Positions 43,324-51,659 of a DNA stretch of 64,000 nt are shown here, piece after piece. Both the position numbers and the translations under genes were made by a program. Source of the stretch: CAYRHN01 sp964424115 (lineage in GTDB: Bacteria; Chloroflexota; Anaerolineae; Anaerolineales; Anaerolineaceae). The stretch lies in assembly GCA_964424115.1 (NCBI GenBank), contig CAYRHN010000006.1:176173-240172 (forward strand), in the 5' to 3' direction. How positions within the stretch are numbered: the stretch's first letter is position 1; each line of letters opens with the position of its first letter. The notes under the pieces were generated by a model that was given only the letters and a program-made list of their open reading frames with translations, did not search any database and was not told the origin of the DNA.

Positions 43324-43364
43324 TCGTCAAATCCCTGTACCCATTCTGAAGGAGAAGAAGAAGG

Positions 43365-44132
43365 CTAAGAAGTGCCGCTTTCGCTCAGGTCGCAGCGGTT
43401 ATTGCCGTTGCTGTCGGTGTAGCGCCGGCAGTGGCCGGGGTAGGAGCAGCCGCGGTTGCACTGCACCACGCTGGAACTGGCGCGGGGGCCGCGCGAAAAG
43501 CCGCTGGTGGAGGAGCTGCCGCTGCTGCCGCCGCTGAGCTGCGCGTCGTCCAGTACGTTGGCCGCGGCCAGGAAGGCCACCAGACCGACCCCACCCATCA
43601 GCCGGACGAACTCGCGGCGGGTGTAGGTGCGGTCGCCAGCCCGGACGGGTTGGGTAGGCGCGGCGGGTTGGGTGGGCAGGGCGGCAGGCTGCGCACGGTC
43701 GGCGCCAAAGCGCTTTGCCACCACCACGATCCAGCGCGCATGCAGGGCCAGTTTGCCCACCAGCGCGGCCAGCGTGCCGAGCGAGGCGATCACGTGCAGG
43801 GTGTGCCAGGCAGCGTAGTTGTTCAACGAGAGGTTCAGCCAGGTGGAGATGACCAGCCCGCTGCCGAGGATGCCCAGCAATCCGAGCAGGATGACCGCGT
43901 CCAGCACAGCGTTTAGCCAGGGTCCGTTCTCGGCGCCCTGCGCGGCGCGGCGCGCCACAGACTTCACCCAGCCCCAGTGTACCAGCAGGTGGTAGCCCGC
44001 CAGCGCCCCGGCGAAGATGCCCAGCCACTGGTGCAGCGCCACGCCGGTCAGGTTGAGGAAGAAGGTCAGGATAAAGCTGCCAAACAGGACGGCGTCGATG
44101 ACAAAATTGATCTTGGGGGGTCTTGCTTTCAT
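43365..44132 (-). CDS. DUF4405 membrane protein with internal twin-Arg motif and Cys-rich tail
   Basis: 255 residues. The ATG at 44130-44132 follows GAGGAG. Residues 1-150 hold four transmembrane helices of the DUF4405 type, with histidines in or near the helices (TGVALHQWLGIFAG, GYHLLVHWGW, AAWHTLHVIAS, KLALHARW), which resemble haem-binding cytochrome b-like bundles. A Pro/Gln/Ala linker leads to TYTRREFVRLMGGVGLVAFL, which looks like a Tat signal, though here it is internal. The C-terminus is a Cys cluster, CNRGC then CRRY and CDLSE, suitable for a small Fe-S or disulfide domain. A membrane redox role is inferred. The next gene on the opposite strand diverges from it. Confidence 0.78.
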   Translation of the reverse strand: MKARPPKINFVIDAVLFGSFILTFFLNLTGVALHQWLGIFAGALAGYHLLVHWGWVKSVARRAAQGAENGPWLNAVLDAVILLGLLGILGSGLVISTWLNLSLNNYAAWHTLHVIASLGTLAALVGKLALHARWIVVVAKRFGADRAQPAALPTQPAAPTQPVRAGDRTYTRREFVRLMGGVGLVAFLAAANVLDDAQLSGGSSGSSSTSGFSRGPRASSSVVQCNRGCSYPGHCRRYTDSNGNNRCDLSESGTS

Positions 44133-44275
44133 GGGGTACTCCTCACGAACAGTAAAGTGGTCGTTCATAGTACCTGTTCCATCTAATTTAGATGAACGGG
44201 TACTTATAGACCCCAATATAGCAAGCGGGTATTTAGATCCCGGGTAGATTGGATAAGAAAAGGTTAAATATTAAA

Positions 44276-44303
44276 AGCTGAGAAGGGGTTCCCCTTCACA
44301 GCT
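44276..44303. promoter_or_regulatory. Hairpin in divergent intergenic region
   Basis: AGCTG-A-GAAGGGG and CCCCTTC-A-CAGCT form a long stem with one mismatch around two bases. It lies upstream of both divergent genes, so it is more likely regulatory or a repeat than a terminator. Confidence 0.4.
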
Positions 44304-44335
44304 CACTTCGTCCTCTTGTTTAAGATGATTCGGAC

Positions 44336-44341
44336 TATAAT
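44336..44341 (+). promoter_or_regulatory. -10 box of the first zinc-ribbon gene
   Basis: TATAAT 31 bases before the ATG at 44373. TCTTGT at 16-base spacing is a weak -35. Confidence 0.4.
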
Positions 44342-44372
44342 GATATGATCATCCTGATTCTTGGAGAATTAA

Positions 44373-45035
44373 ATGGTCTGTCCCAATTGCTCCCATAACA
44401 ATGAAGCGGGTGTGCGTTTCTGTGTTCAATGCGGACAACCCCTGGTGGCAAGCGCTCCACCGGCCCAGCAACAGTCTTATCCCCCGCCTCCGCAGGGGTA
44501 TGGATATCCACCACAAGGCGGCTACCCCCCACGCGCGGCAGCCGGTACGGAAGGCGGCCCATGGATCTTGCGCAGTTTGCCGTTCATTGGCGCGATTGCT
44601 GTACTGGTTGGCTTCTTCCTGCCCTGGTTCGGATCAGCAGCGACCAGCGGCAGCGCAGGGATGAGCGGTTTTGATATCCTGCGCAGTAACCTGGATAACC
44701 TGCAATATCTCAATTCCAGCACGGAGGACTATCAATTTGCCCTGATCAACGGCATTCTTTTGGGGATCATTCCGATCATGGGGCTGGCAGGGCTGCCTGC
44801 CTTGAGCGGCAAGAAGAAAACCCGCACATTGGCAATGTGCGCCGGTCTGACCGGCATCATCCTCCAGGTCAGTTTTGTGGGCCTCCTTATTTTGTGGGGA
44901 GGTAGACAGGCTGGAGGATTGAGCGGATTTAATTTTGGCCTCTTCCTTAAATTCCTGCAATTCGGCTACTATATTTCTTTGGCCGGCTTCTTGTGGATGG
45001 CGATCACCCCGGCCTTCGCGCCGAAACCACGCTAA
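44373..45035 (+). CDS. Zinc-ribbon membrane protein, paralogue 1
   Basis: 220 residues. The N-terminus is a zinc ribbon (CPNCSHNNEAGVRFCVQCG, two CxxC pairs), followed by a Pro/Gln/Gly/Tyr linker (about 25-60) and four transmembrane helices (about 68-88, 122-145, 155-175 and 188-210). This is the common zinc-ribbon plus membrane-domain architecture of unknown function. TTGGAG lies before the ATG. A second member of the family lies at 60308-61048, directly before ppdK. No operon partner: the next gene is convergent. Confidence 0.8.
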   Translation: MVCPNCSHNNEAGVRFCVQCGQPLVASAPPAQQQSYPPPPQGYGYPPQGGYPPRAAAGTEGGPWILRSLPFIGAIAVLVGFFLPWFGSAATSGSAGMSGFDILRSNLDNLQYLNSSTEDYQFALINGILLGIIPIMGLAGLPALSGKKKTRTLAMCAGLTGIILQVSFVGLLILWGGRQAGGLSGFNFGLFLKFLQFGYYISLAGFLWMAITPAFAPKPR

Positions 45036-45057
45036 GGAAAAACGTGGCTTTCTATGG

Positions 45058-45738
45058 CTAATCCACGAAGCGGTATTTGAGCAGCGTCCAGACGGCCACG
45101 AAGGCGTCTTTGAGCTTGATCTTCTTCCCCTCGGAGTAGTCGCGCGGGTTGAATGTGATCGGCACCTCGTAGATGCGCAGCTTGCGCTTGAGCACCTTGG
45201 CGGTGAACTCCGGCTCGAATTCGAAGCCGCGCGCATGCAGGGGAATATCGATCACCTTGTCGCGCCGGAAGACCTTATAGCCGGTCTCCATGTCGCTGAG
45301 GATGTTGTTGTAGAGCAGGTTGGTGCCGAAGGTGAGCAGCTTGTTGGCCACCATGTGCCAGAACATGGCCGAGCGGCGCGCCCCGCCCAGGAAGCGCGAG
45401 CCGTAGACCACGTCCGCCAGGCCCTCTTCCAGCGGCTGGAGCAGGGCGGGATAGTCGCGCGGGTCATACTCCAGGTCGGCGTCCTGGATCAGCAGCACGT
45501 CGCCGCGCGCGTTCTGGATGCCGGTGCGCACCGCGGCGCCCTTGCCTTGGTTGCACTCATGCAGGATGACGCGCACCTGGGGGGATTCCAGGCTGGGGAG
45601 CAGGTCGCGCGTGCCGTCCAGCGAGCCGTCGTCGACGATGAGGATCTCATACACGCGCCCGGTGGCGAGCACGCGCTTGACGATCTCTTCGATGGTCTTG
45701 ATCTCGTTATAAACAGGGATGATAACAGTCAATTGCAT
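45058..45738 (-). CDS. Family 2 glycosyltransferase, polyprenyl-phosphate sugar synthase type
   Basis: 226 residues. GT-A fold motifs: LTVIIPVYNE at the start, ILIVDDGSLDGT (nucleotide-binding Asp), GKGAAVRTGI and the metal-binding LIQDADLEYDP, then DMETGYKVFRR and FEFEPEFTAKVL. It resembles dolichyl/undecaprenyl-phosphate mannose or glucose synthases without the C-terminal membrane helices, so it probably transfers a sugar from a nucleotide donor to a lipid phosphate at the inner membrane face. The ATG at 45736-45738 has no Shine-Dalgarno; TATAAT (45746-45751) is 7 bases upstream, suggesting a leaderless message. The DNA upstream is repeat-derived. Confidence 0.9.
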   Translation of the reverse strand: MQLTVIIPVYNEIKTIEEIVKRVLATGRVYEILIVDDGSLDGTRDLLPSLESPQVRVILHECNQGKGAAVRTGIQNARGDVLLIQDADLEYDPRDYPALLQPLEEGLADVVYGSRFLGGARRSAMFWHMVANKLLTFGTNLLYNNILSDMETGYKVFRRDKVIDIPLHARGFEFEPEFTAKVLKRKLRIYEVPITFNPRDYSEGKKIKLKDAFVAVWTLLKYRFVD

Positions 45739-45745
45739 GCGGGGA

Positions 45746-45751
45746 ATTATA
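45746..45751 (-). promoter_or_regulatory. -10 box for leaderless glycosyltransferase gene
   Basis: TATAATTCCCCGCATG on the minus strand: -10 box, seven bases, start codon. The recJ start shows the same layout (TATACTTGCCCGCATG). Confidence 0.5.
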
Positions 45752-45759
45752 ACACAGGG

Positions 45760-45842
45760 TTGGCAGACGGCTGACAGCATACAGCAGACGGCTGACAACC
45801 AACAGCCAACCGGAAAGGCTGTTAACTGTCCGCTGTCAGCTG
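45760..45842. repeat. CAGACGGCTGACAGC repeat cluster
   Basis: CAGACGGCTGACAGC and CAGACGGCTGACA occur in tandem, followed by a GCTGTCAGCTG palindrome and AACAGCC/GGCTGTT arms. A related copy (GCTGTCAGCCGTCCGCTGTC) is at 47909-47932. Confidence 0.65.
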
Positions 45843-45846
45843 TGAA

Positions 45847-47559
45847 CTATATGCCGTTCGCTTCTTTGATATCCCGCACGTTCAATTGCAGCGTCTCGAC
45901 CCCGCGGAAGGAATTGCGCTCGTACGTGTACAGCAGGTCCACGCGGGCGGGGATGCGTCCCGACCAGTGCCCCTGGCGGAAGGCCACCGCGTCGTAGGTG
46001 ATGCGCCCATCGGTGACGGTCAGGCGCAGGTGGCGCCCCTCGGCGCCGACCGGTTTGTGGCGCACGACTTGCAAATTGCGCGAGACAAAGGTCACCTCGG
46101 GTGTGTCTGGCCCGGTGGGCTCGAACTGGTCGATCTCGTTCAACAGGCCGGGGCGCAGCTCGCCCAGCGGCAGCTCCAGATCCCCGCGCAGGGTGGGCAG
46201 CAGCTCCAGCTCGCCCAGCTCGCGGGCGGCGATCTCTGCCAGGCGGCGTCCCAGCTCGGGCAGCAGTTCGTTGCGGATGGTGAATCCGGCGGCCATGGCA
46301 TGCCCGCCGTGGCGCACCATCAGGTCGGCACACTCATCCAGGGCGTGGGTAATGTGAAATTCAGGGATGGAGCGGCAGGAGGCGCGGGTGAATTCCTCGC
46401 CCTGCGCGCCGACCACGGCCGGGCGGTAATGCGAATCCGTCAGGCGTGAGGCCACCAGCCCAACCACGCCCATGTTGAAATCGGTGCGGGCAGCCAGCAG
46501 GAGCAGACGGTTATCCGTCTCCACGCCTTCGGCGGACATCATCTCCTCCGCGTCCTGCACCATGCGCAGGGTCAGTTCCTGGCGGGCGTGGTTCTGGTCG
46601 TCCAGCTTTTGCGCCAGCAGGCCGGCCTGCTGGGCGTCTTTCTCCACCAGCAGATCAAAGGCAGCCAGGGCGCTTTCCAGCCGCCCGGCGGCGTTCAGGC
46701 GCGGGCCGATGGTGAAGCCGATGTCGCGCGCGCTCAGGCGGGCGGGATTTTCCACCCCGGCTGCGCCCAGCAGAGAGCGCAGTCCCTGCCGTTCGCCGCG
46801 CCGCAACAGGCGCATGCCGGCCCGCACCAGGGCGCGGTTCTCGCCGCGCAGCGGCACCACATCTGCCACCGTGCCGACCGCCACCAGGTCCAGCCAGTCG
46901 GCGGCCTGTACGGCGGAATTCGGGCGCAGGCGCAGGAGAGCTTCGGCCAGCTTGAAGGCCAGCCCCACCCCGGCCAGGTTCTTATCCGGGTAGGCGTCGC
47001 CCTCGCGCTTGGGGCAGACCACCGCGTAAGCGGGGGGGATTTCGTTGTCCAGCGGTTCGTGGTGGTCGGTGATGATCAGGTCCAGGCCCAGCTCGCGGCA
47101 GCGGGCGGCCTCGCGCGGCGAGCGGATGCCGCAGTCCACCGTCACCACCAGGCGGACGCCCAGTTCGAACAGACTTTCCAGCGCCTCGATGTTCAGGCCG
47201 TAGCCTTCCTCGAAGCGGTTGGGGATGTAGGCGCGCGCGTCGGCGCCCAGGCCTTGCAGCACCTGTACCAGCAGGGCGGTGGCGGTCACGCCGTCCACGT
47301 CATAGTCGCCGTAGATGGCGATGGGCTGGCGGTTGTCAAGCGCCTCCGCCAGGCGGGCGGCAGCCCTGTCCATGTCGGTCATCAGCGAGGGGTCGTAAAG
47401 CGATCCGGCAGCCTGGAGGAAGGTTTGCGCCTCCTCTGCGCTGCGGATTCCGCGGTTGTAGAGCAGCTGGCGGGTGACGGCCGGGTAGCCGGCCAGTTCT
47501 TCGGCCATTTCGGGGGGCAGGACCGGCGCGACCTGCCAGCGTTTTTTGAGGACAGTCAT
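45847..47559 (-). CDS. recJ: Single-stranded-DNA-specific exonuclease RecJ
   Basis: 570 residues. The 5'-3' exonuclease acts on single-stranded DNA in recombination and mismatch repair. DHH-phosphoesterase motifs: GDYDVDGVTA (84-93), VVTVDCGIRS (about 138-147), IITDHHEPL (162-170) and VAVGTVADVVPL, then the DHHA1 region with GGHAMAAGFTI and a C-terminal OB-like domain with LQVVRHKPV and YTYERNSFRG. Length and order fit the core bacterial enzyme. The ATG at 47557-47559 is the natural N-terminus; a longer frame upstream runs through repeats. It has no Shine-Dalgarno, and TATACT (47567-47572) is 7 bases upstream, suggesting leaderless translation. Confidence 0.95.
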   Translation of the reverse strand: MTVLKKRWQVAPVLPPEMAEELAGYPAVTRQLLYNRGIRSAEEAQTFLQAAGSLYDPSLMTDMDRAAARLAEALDNRQPIAIYGDYDVDGVTATALLVQVLQGLGADARAYIPNRFEEGYGLNIEALESLFELGVRLVVTVDCGIRSPREAARCRELGLDLIITDHHEPLDNEIPPAYAVVCPKREGDAYPDKNLAGVGLAFKLAEALLRLRPNSAVQAADWLDLVAVGTVADVVPLRGENRALVRAGMRLLRRGERQGLRSLLGAAGVENPARLSARDIGFTIGPRLNAAGRLESALAAFDLLVEKDAQQAGLLAQKLDDQNHARQELTLRMVQDAEEMMSAEGVETDNRLLLLAARTDFNMGVVGLVASRLTDSHYRPAVVGAQGEEFTRASCRSIPEFHITHALDECADLMVRHGGHAMAAGFTIRNELLPELGRRLAEIAARELGELELLPTLRGDLELPLGELRPGLLNEIDQFEPTGPDTPEVTFVSRNLQVVRHKPVGAEGRHLRLTVTDGRITYDAVAFRQGHWSGRIPARVDLLYTYERNSFRGVETLQLNVRDIKEANGI

Positions 47560-47566
47560 GCGGGCA

Positions 47567-47572
47567 AGTATA
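47567..47572 (-). promoter_or_regulatory. -10 box for leaderless recJ
   Basis: TATACT followed by seven bases and the recJ ATG. The AATCGTCAATCG array begins 13 bases upstream of it. Confidence 0.5.
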
Positions 47573-47584
47573 TCATAGCTGACA

Positions 47585-47617
47585 GATTTACGATTGACGA
47601 TTGGCGATTTACGATTT
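47585..47617 (-). repeat. AATCGTCAATCG array upstream of promoter, copy 3
   Basis: A 33-bp array, identical at 32 of 33 positions to 10639-10671 when both are read in the direction of the downstream gene. Confidence 0.7.
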
Positions 47618-47942
47618 ACCGCCAATAGCTCGCGGGCTATGTGAGAAGAGAAAGAGGGTCGAGAAACAGGCCAAAGAATTATCTCACGCAGAGACGCAGA
47701 GTCGCGGAGAAAAGTATCGTAGGTTGGGTTGAGGGGCGGGGCGAACTCGTTTTCCACGGGGAAACCACCTGCCCCGAAACCCAACGACTATCTAATCGAT
47801 TGTAAACATTGTTGGGTTTCGCTTGCCTGCCTGAAACCATTACCGATCGTTGGATGCGCTCAACCCAACCTACAATTATTTTTCCCCGAGGTTGCGGTAT
47901 ACTTGCTGTAGGCTGTCAGCCGTCCGCTGTCGTCTATTAGCT

Positions 47943-49715
47943 ATGACCTACTTTATCCTCCTCCTCACTGTGATCGCCGCCTTCCTGCTGGTCAGCGAAA
48001 AGCTGCGCGCCGACCTGGTCGGGCTGCTGGTGATGGCCGTGCTGGGGCTGAGCGGCCTGCTCACCTCGCAGCAGACCTTTGCCGGGTTCAGCGGCTCGGC
48101 GGTGATGACCATCCTGGGCATCTCGATCATCGCCGAGGGGCTGCGTCAGACCGGCGCGACCGGGCGGCTGGGGGTGCTGATCACCCGCCTGAGCGGAAAA
48201 AGCGAGGCCGGGCTGATCCTGGCGGTCACGCTGGTCTCGGCCGGGCTGTCGCTGTTCATGAACAACATTGCCGCGGTGGGGGTGCTGCTGCCGGCAGTGA
48301 TGACCGTGGCGCGCCGCCGCCAGATCTCGCCTGCGCGGCTGCTCATTCCGCTTTCTTTCGGCACCCTGCTGGGCGGGATGGCCACCCTGCTGACAACCTC
48401 CAATATCATCCTCTCCGGCGCCTTGAAGGAAGCCGGGTTCAAGCCCTTTGGCCTGCTGGACTTTCTGCCCGTTGGCGGGCCGGCGCTGGTGCTGGGCGCG
48501 CTCTACCTGGCGACCCTCGGCCGGCGCCTGCTGCCCGGCGCGGATAGCAAGACCGGCACGCCCCCGCAGCAGCTCAGCCGTCAGCTGGCTGAGCTGTACC
48601 GTCTGGACGCACAGCTGCGCCGGGTGGATGTGCTGCCCGGCTGTCCGCTGGCCGGTCAGAGCATCGGCGAGTCGCAATTTGCCCAGGCGGCCGGGCTGAC
48701 CATCCTGGCCATCCTGCGCAAGCGCCAGCGGCTGATCCACCCCGGCGCGGAGACCGCCATTCTGCCCGGCGACCGCCTGCTGGTGGAGGGCGAGGTCGAT
48801 CCGGCCCGCCTGAGCGAGCTGGACCTGTGCCTGGCGAACGGCGAGGAGGAACTGCCCGTCCTGGCGGCCGGTTCGGCGGTGCTGGTGGAGGTGATCCTGC
48901 CGCCGCATTCCAGCCTGGCCGGGCGTTCGCTGCGCCAGTCGGGGTTGCGCGAGCGCTACGGGGTGACCGCCCTGGCCGTCTGGCGCGAAGGCCAGGCGCT
49001 TTACCAGGGGGTGAGCGACCTTTCTCTGCGCGGCGGGGATACGCTGCTGGTGCTGGGCGCGGCTGACCGGTTGAAGGAACTTCGCCGCAATCCCAACCTG
49101 CTGCTCCTGGAAGAGGACCCCGACGCGGTCAACCGGCCGGGCAAGCTGATCCTGGCGGCGGCCATTGCGCTGCTGACCCTGGGGGTGGCGGCGGTGGGGG
49201 TGCTGCCGGTGGCCGAGACGGTGCTGGCCGGGGCGGTGCTGATGCTGCTCACCCGCTGCCTGGAGATGTCGGATGTGTATACCAATATCGAATGGAAGGC
49301 GATCTTCCTGATCGCCGGGATGTGGCCGCTCTCCACAGCCATCGGCATCACCGGGCTGGCGGACGGAGCGGTGCGCGGGCTGATCTCGGCCCTGGGGGCG
49401 CTCTCACCGCTGGGGTTGAACGCCGTCCTGATGGCAGTGGCGATGCTGCTGACCCAGTTCATGAGCGGGCAGGTGGCTGCGCTGGTGCTGGCCCCGCTGG
49501 CGCTCTCGGCGGCGGCGGCGCTGGGCATTCCGCCCTACGCCCCGGCCATGGCGGTGGCACTGGGCTGCTCGCTGGCCTTCCCCACCCCCTTCGGGCATCC
49601 GGTCAACCTGCTGGTGATGAGTCCCGGCGGCTACACCTTCAAAGATTTCCTGCGCGTTGGCCTGCCGCTGACGGTGCTGGTGTTCCTGACCCTGCTGGTG
49701 ACGATCCAGGGATAA
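47943..49715 (+). CDS. SLC13-family transporter with two RCK_C (TrkA_C) domains
   Basis: 590 residues. Two blocks of transmembrane helices (about 1-195 and 405-590) flank a cytosolic pair of RCK_C domains (about 205-290 and 305-385; GQSIGESQFAQAAGLTILAI and GRSLRQSGLRERYGVTALAV, both ending in GDxLLV). The membrane part has SLC13/DASS hallmarks: SLFMNNIAAVGVLLP and LLTTSNIILSG in the first half, and a matching LTQFMSGQVAALVLAPL in the second. Relatives carry anions such as sulfate or dicarboxylates with Na+; the RCK_C domains suggest ligand gating. The ATG at 47943 has no clear Shine-Dalgarno. Substrate unknown. Confidence 0.88.
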   Translation: MTYFILLLTVIAAFLLVSEKLRADLVGLLVMAVLGLSGLLTSQQTFAGFSGSAVMTILGISIIAEGLRQTGATGRLGVLITRLSGKSEAGLILAVTLVSAGLSLFMNNIAAVGVLLPAVMTVARRRQISPARLLIPLSFGTLLGGMATLLTTSNIILSGALKEAGFKPFGLLDFLPVGGPALVLGALYLATLGRRLLPGADSKTGTPPQQLSRQLAELYRLDAQLRRVDVLPGCPLAGQSIGESQFAQAAGLTILAILRKRQRLIHPGAETAILPGDRLLVEGEVDPARLSELDLCLANGEEELPVLAAGSAVLVEVILPPHSSLAGRSLRQSGLRERYGVTALAVWREGQALYQGVSDLSLRGGDTLLVLGAADRLKELRRNPNLLLLEEDPDAVNRPGKLILAAAIALLTLGVAAVGVLPVAETVLAGAVLMLLTRCLEMSDVYTNIEWKAIFLIAGMWPLSTAIGITGLADGAVRGLISALGALSPLGLNAVLMAVAMLLTQFMSGQVAALVLAPLALSAAAALGIPPYAPAMAVALGCSLAFPTPFGHPVNLLVMSPGGYTFKDFLRVGLPLTVLVFLTLLVTIQG

Positions 49716-49728
49716 ACCCGCGCAGCGC

Positions 49729-50157
49729 TCAACGGCGCGAAGGATGGTTCACGCGGAGACGCGGAGACGCGGAGGGTTGGTATCCATTCACGATTCGCTG
49801 CAAACCTTCTTTCATGGTAGTAGCACCAAAGTTAATGAGAAGGCCGACCGGCAGATTCATGAGCTTTAAGTAGGTTAGAACTTGCTTGGAATGCACCGGG
49901 GCAATCTTTTCAACCGATTTTAGTTCTACTACGATACATTCATCAACCAGCAAATCAACTCGCAAGCCTTCCTGAAATGTGATTCCTTCAAATTCGAAAA
50001 CAATTACTTTCTGGCGTTATACTTTTAGCCCCTTCTGTTCCAATAATTTCGCCAATACTGCTTCATAGACGGACTCGAGTAACCCGGGGCCAAGGTTTAT
50101 GTGAATCTTGTACGCAGTATCAATAATAATTCCAGTAATTTCATCAAAATCTTTCAC
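49729..50157 (-). pseudogene. GxxExxY-family gene with one in-frame stop codon
   Basis: Read from a GTG at 50155-50157 (AAGGAGG just upstream), the frame encodes KDFDEITGIIIDTAYKIH, LGPGLLESVYEAVLAKLLEQ, GLKV, then TAA (50017-50019), then RQKVIVFEFEGITFQEGL, VDLLVDECIVVELKSVEKI, HSKQVLTYLKL, GLLINFGATTMKEGLQRIVN. Both halves are in one frame and make a complete GxxExxY protein (GPGLLESVY is the name-giving motif). Homologues usually have Glu between Val and Arg-Gln, so GAA to TAA is the simplest lesion. Function of the family is unknown; the core resembles a PD-(D/E)xK nuclease. The last 20 codons read through an inverted repeat. A short product from an internal TTG at 49963-49965 is possible. 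Confidence 0.85.
49748..49775. repeat. Left inverted repeat flanking the GxxExxY pseudogene
   Basis: TTCACGCGGAGACGCGGAGA followed by CGCGGAGGG. An inverted counterpart lies at 50215-50247 on the other side of the pseudogene. Confidence 0.65.
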
Positions 50158-50214
50158 ATAACCTCCTTCAAATTGATCAAGTAATTTTATTCACCTTAAT
50201 GCCGAATAAAAAAT

Positions 50215-50247
50215 TATTCTCCGCGCCTCCGCGTCTCTGCGTGAGAT
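50215..50247. repeat. Right inverted repeat flanking the GxxExxY pseudogene
   Basis: ATTCTCCGCGCCTCCGCG followed by TCTCTGCGTGAGATT. Its reverse complement begins TCACGCAGAGACGCGGAG, matching the left repeat. Another partial element (CAGACGCGGAGACGCG) lies at 50339-50354. Confidence 0.65.
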
Positions 50248-50356
50248 TTCCTTTACAGTCTTTTACCTCATTCTTGTGTATTTGATCAATTAAAGTTATT
50301 CTCTGCGCCTTCACTTCTGCGAGCTCCTTCGGGGAACTCAGACGCGGAGACGCGTT

Positions 50357-51370
50357 CTACCCCTTTAGTTTCTGCAGCGCCTTCCGGGCCTCCAGCAGGA
50401 GCAGTTTCAGGATGCGCGATTCCGGCCAGCCGAGGGCAGCGATGACCGCCTTGAGCGACAATGCATAGGCTGCCTCCAGGGCCACCTCGGCCGGAACGCT
50501 GATCTCCGGGCTGACCCCTTTCTTCTCCCAATCTTCTCCTGTGAGGGGATCAAAGGTGCGCCCGATCGGGACGGAAAGCTCGAAATGGGGGTGGATGCGG
50601 GTCGTAGTGGTGGGGTGCGCTCCGCCGTCGGTCCTTTCGCCCACGATCACCGCCCGTCCGCGGGATTGCAGGGCAATGGCTAACGCCTCCCCGCCGGAGA
50701 AGGTGTCCTTGCCGGTCAGGACGAAGACCGGTTTTTCCGCCCCGAAACGTTCCCCGGGGACATGGGGCAGCGTCCAGTACTGCTGGGTGATATCCTCGTC
50801 GCGCCAGTAGATGCTGCTCAGGTGCACGGGCGTTTCGCCGAACAGGTAGGTGCACAGCAGCTCGATCATCCCCGGATAGCCGCCCGGGCAGTTGCGAAGG
50901 TCGATGATCAGAGCATGCGTGTTGGCCAGCAGGGTCATCGCCGCAGCCGCGGCTTCGCCGCCCCATTCCGGGCGGTAGAGGTAGCGCAGATCCAGGTAGC
51001 CGACGTTGCCGGGCAGCCGCTCCACCTTGCAGAAGCCGTAATTCCTCAAGCGGGCTTCCAATTGCTGCTCTTCGCGCCAGGCCTGGTTCTGGCGCAGCAG
51101 CTCCTCGCCCTCCGGCATGGCCTGGGCGTGCCAGCGCACCCACAGGTGTTCATCCTGGTTCACCTCCTGCAGGTGGATCGTCATGGCAAGGGCAAAGGTT
51201 TCCCCCTCCGGGATGTCCTCATATTCGCCGTCCTTCAGGTGTTGGAGCAGGCGCGCGGCGATCTGCCGCCCCTGCTGAGGAAAGACATAATTGGCGCGCA
51301 CGTTCTTGCACACAGTGCGCACGATCCGGGCCCGCTCACGGGTCGAAATGGTCACGGTTTCTGTTGCCAT
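50357..51370 (-). CDS. S41-family peptidase
   Basis: 337 residues from the ATG at 51368-51370. No signal peptide is seen at this start, so the protein may be cytoplasmic. It has an N-terminal helical region of the S41/IRBP type (RIVRTVCKNVRANYVFPQQG, about 12-100), then the peptidase core: VGYLDLRYLYR, HALIIDLRNCPGGYPGMIE, VFVLTGKDTFSGGEALAIAL with the nucleophile Ser in TFSGGE, GRAVIVGERTDGGAHP and DPLTGEDWEKKGVSPEISVP. No PDZ domain is visible, as in the IRBP/tricorn-like branch. The C-terminal helices (AYALSLKAVIAALG) are extra. Substrate unknown. Confidence 0.85.
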   Translation of the reverse strand: MATETVTISTRERARIVRTVCKNVRANYVFPQQGRQIAARLLQHLKDGEYEDIPEGETFALAMTIHLQEVNQDEHLWVRWHAQAMPEGEELLRQNQAWREEQQLEARLRNYGFCKVERLPGNVGYLDLRYLYRPEWGGEAAAAAMTLLANTHALIIDLRNCPGGYPGMIELLCTYLFGETPVHLSSIYWRDEDITQQYWTLPHVPGERFGAEKPVFVLTGKDTFSGGEALAIALQSRGRAVIVGERTDGGAHPTTTTRIHPHFELSVPIGRTFDPLTGEDWEKKGVSPEISVPAEVALEAAYALSLKAVIAALGWPESRILKLLLLEARKALQKLKG

Positions 51371-51659
51371 AGGGGAGGTCCGTTCTTCGTGGTAAATCTT
51401 GCCCGAATTGGATCTGATGATCTCTTCTTCCAGGCCGCCAGAGGCCCAAAATCGCCAGCACCTCACCGGCCATGTCGGCATTTTCGGTGCTCCTGATCTC
51501 AAAAGGGGTTGGGGTAATTATATGCGTAAAATACCGGGGGGGGCGAAAAAATTAGAATCCGGATCCAATTCTATGATAGAATTTTATTACTCAATACTCT
51601 TCGCGGGGAAAAGCACTCCAGCAAGCCCCGGATAATCTATAGTTCTTGGGGAGGCATCC

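Larger units (their letters stand above)
47560..47942. other. Divergent repeat-rich region between recJ and the transporter
   Basis: No gene seen. It contains the recJ promoter array, a TCACGCAGAGACGCAGAG element (47684-47712), GTAGGTTGGGTTGAG and its inverse CTCAACCCAACCTAC (47719-47733 and 47861-47875), a TTGTTGGGTTTCGCTTGCC block (47812-47832), a TATACT box (47898-47903) and a GCTGTCAGCCGTC repeat just before the transporter start. Confidence 0.6.

Noticed and set aside
49729..49965. The 3' part of the GxxExxY region as a complete small gene from an internal TTG
   Set aside because: The sequence upstream continues the same protein in frame up to a GTG with a good ribosome site, interrupted only by one TAA, so the short frame is a pseudogene fragment.
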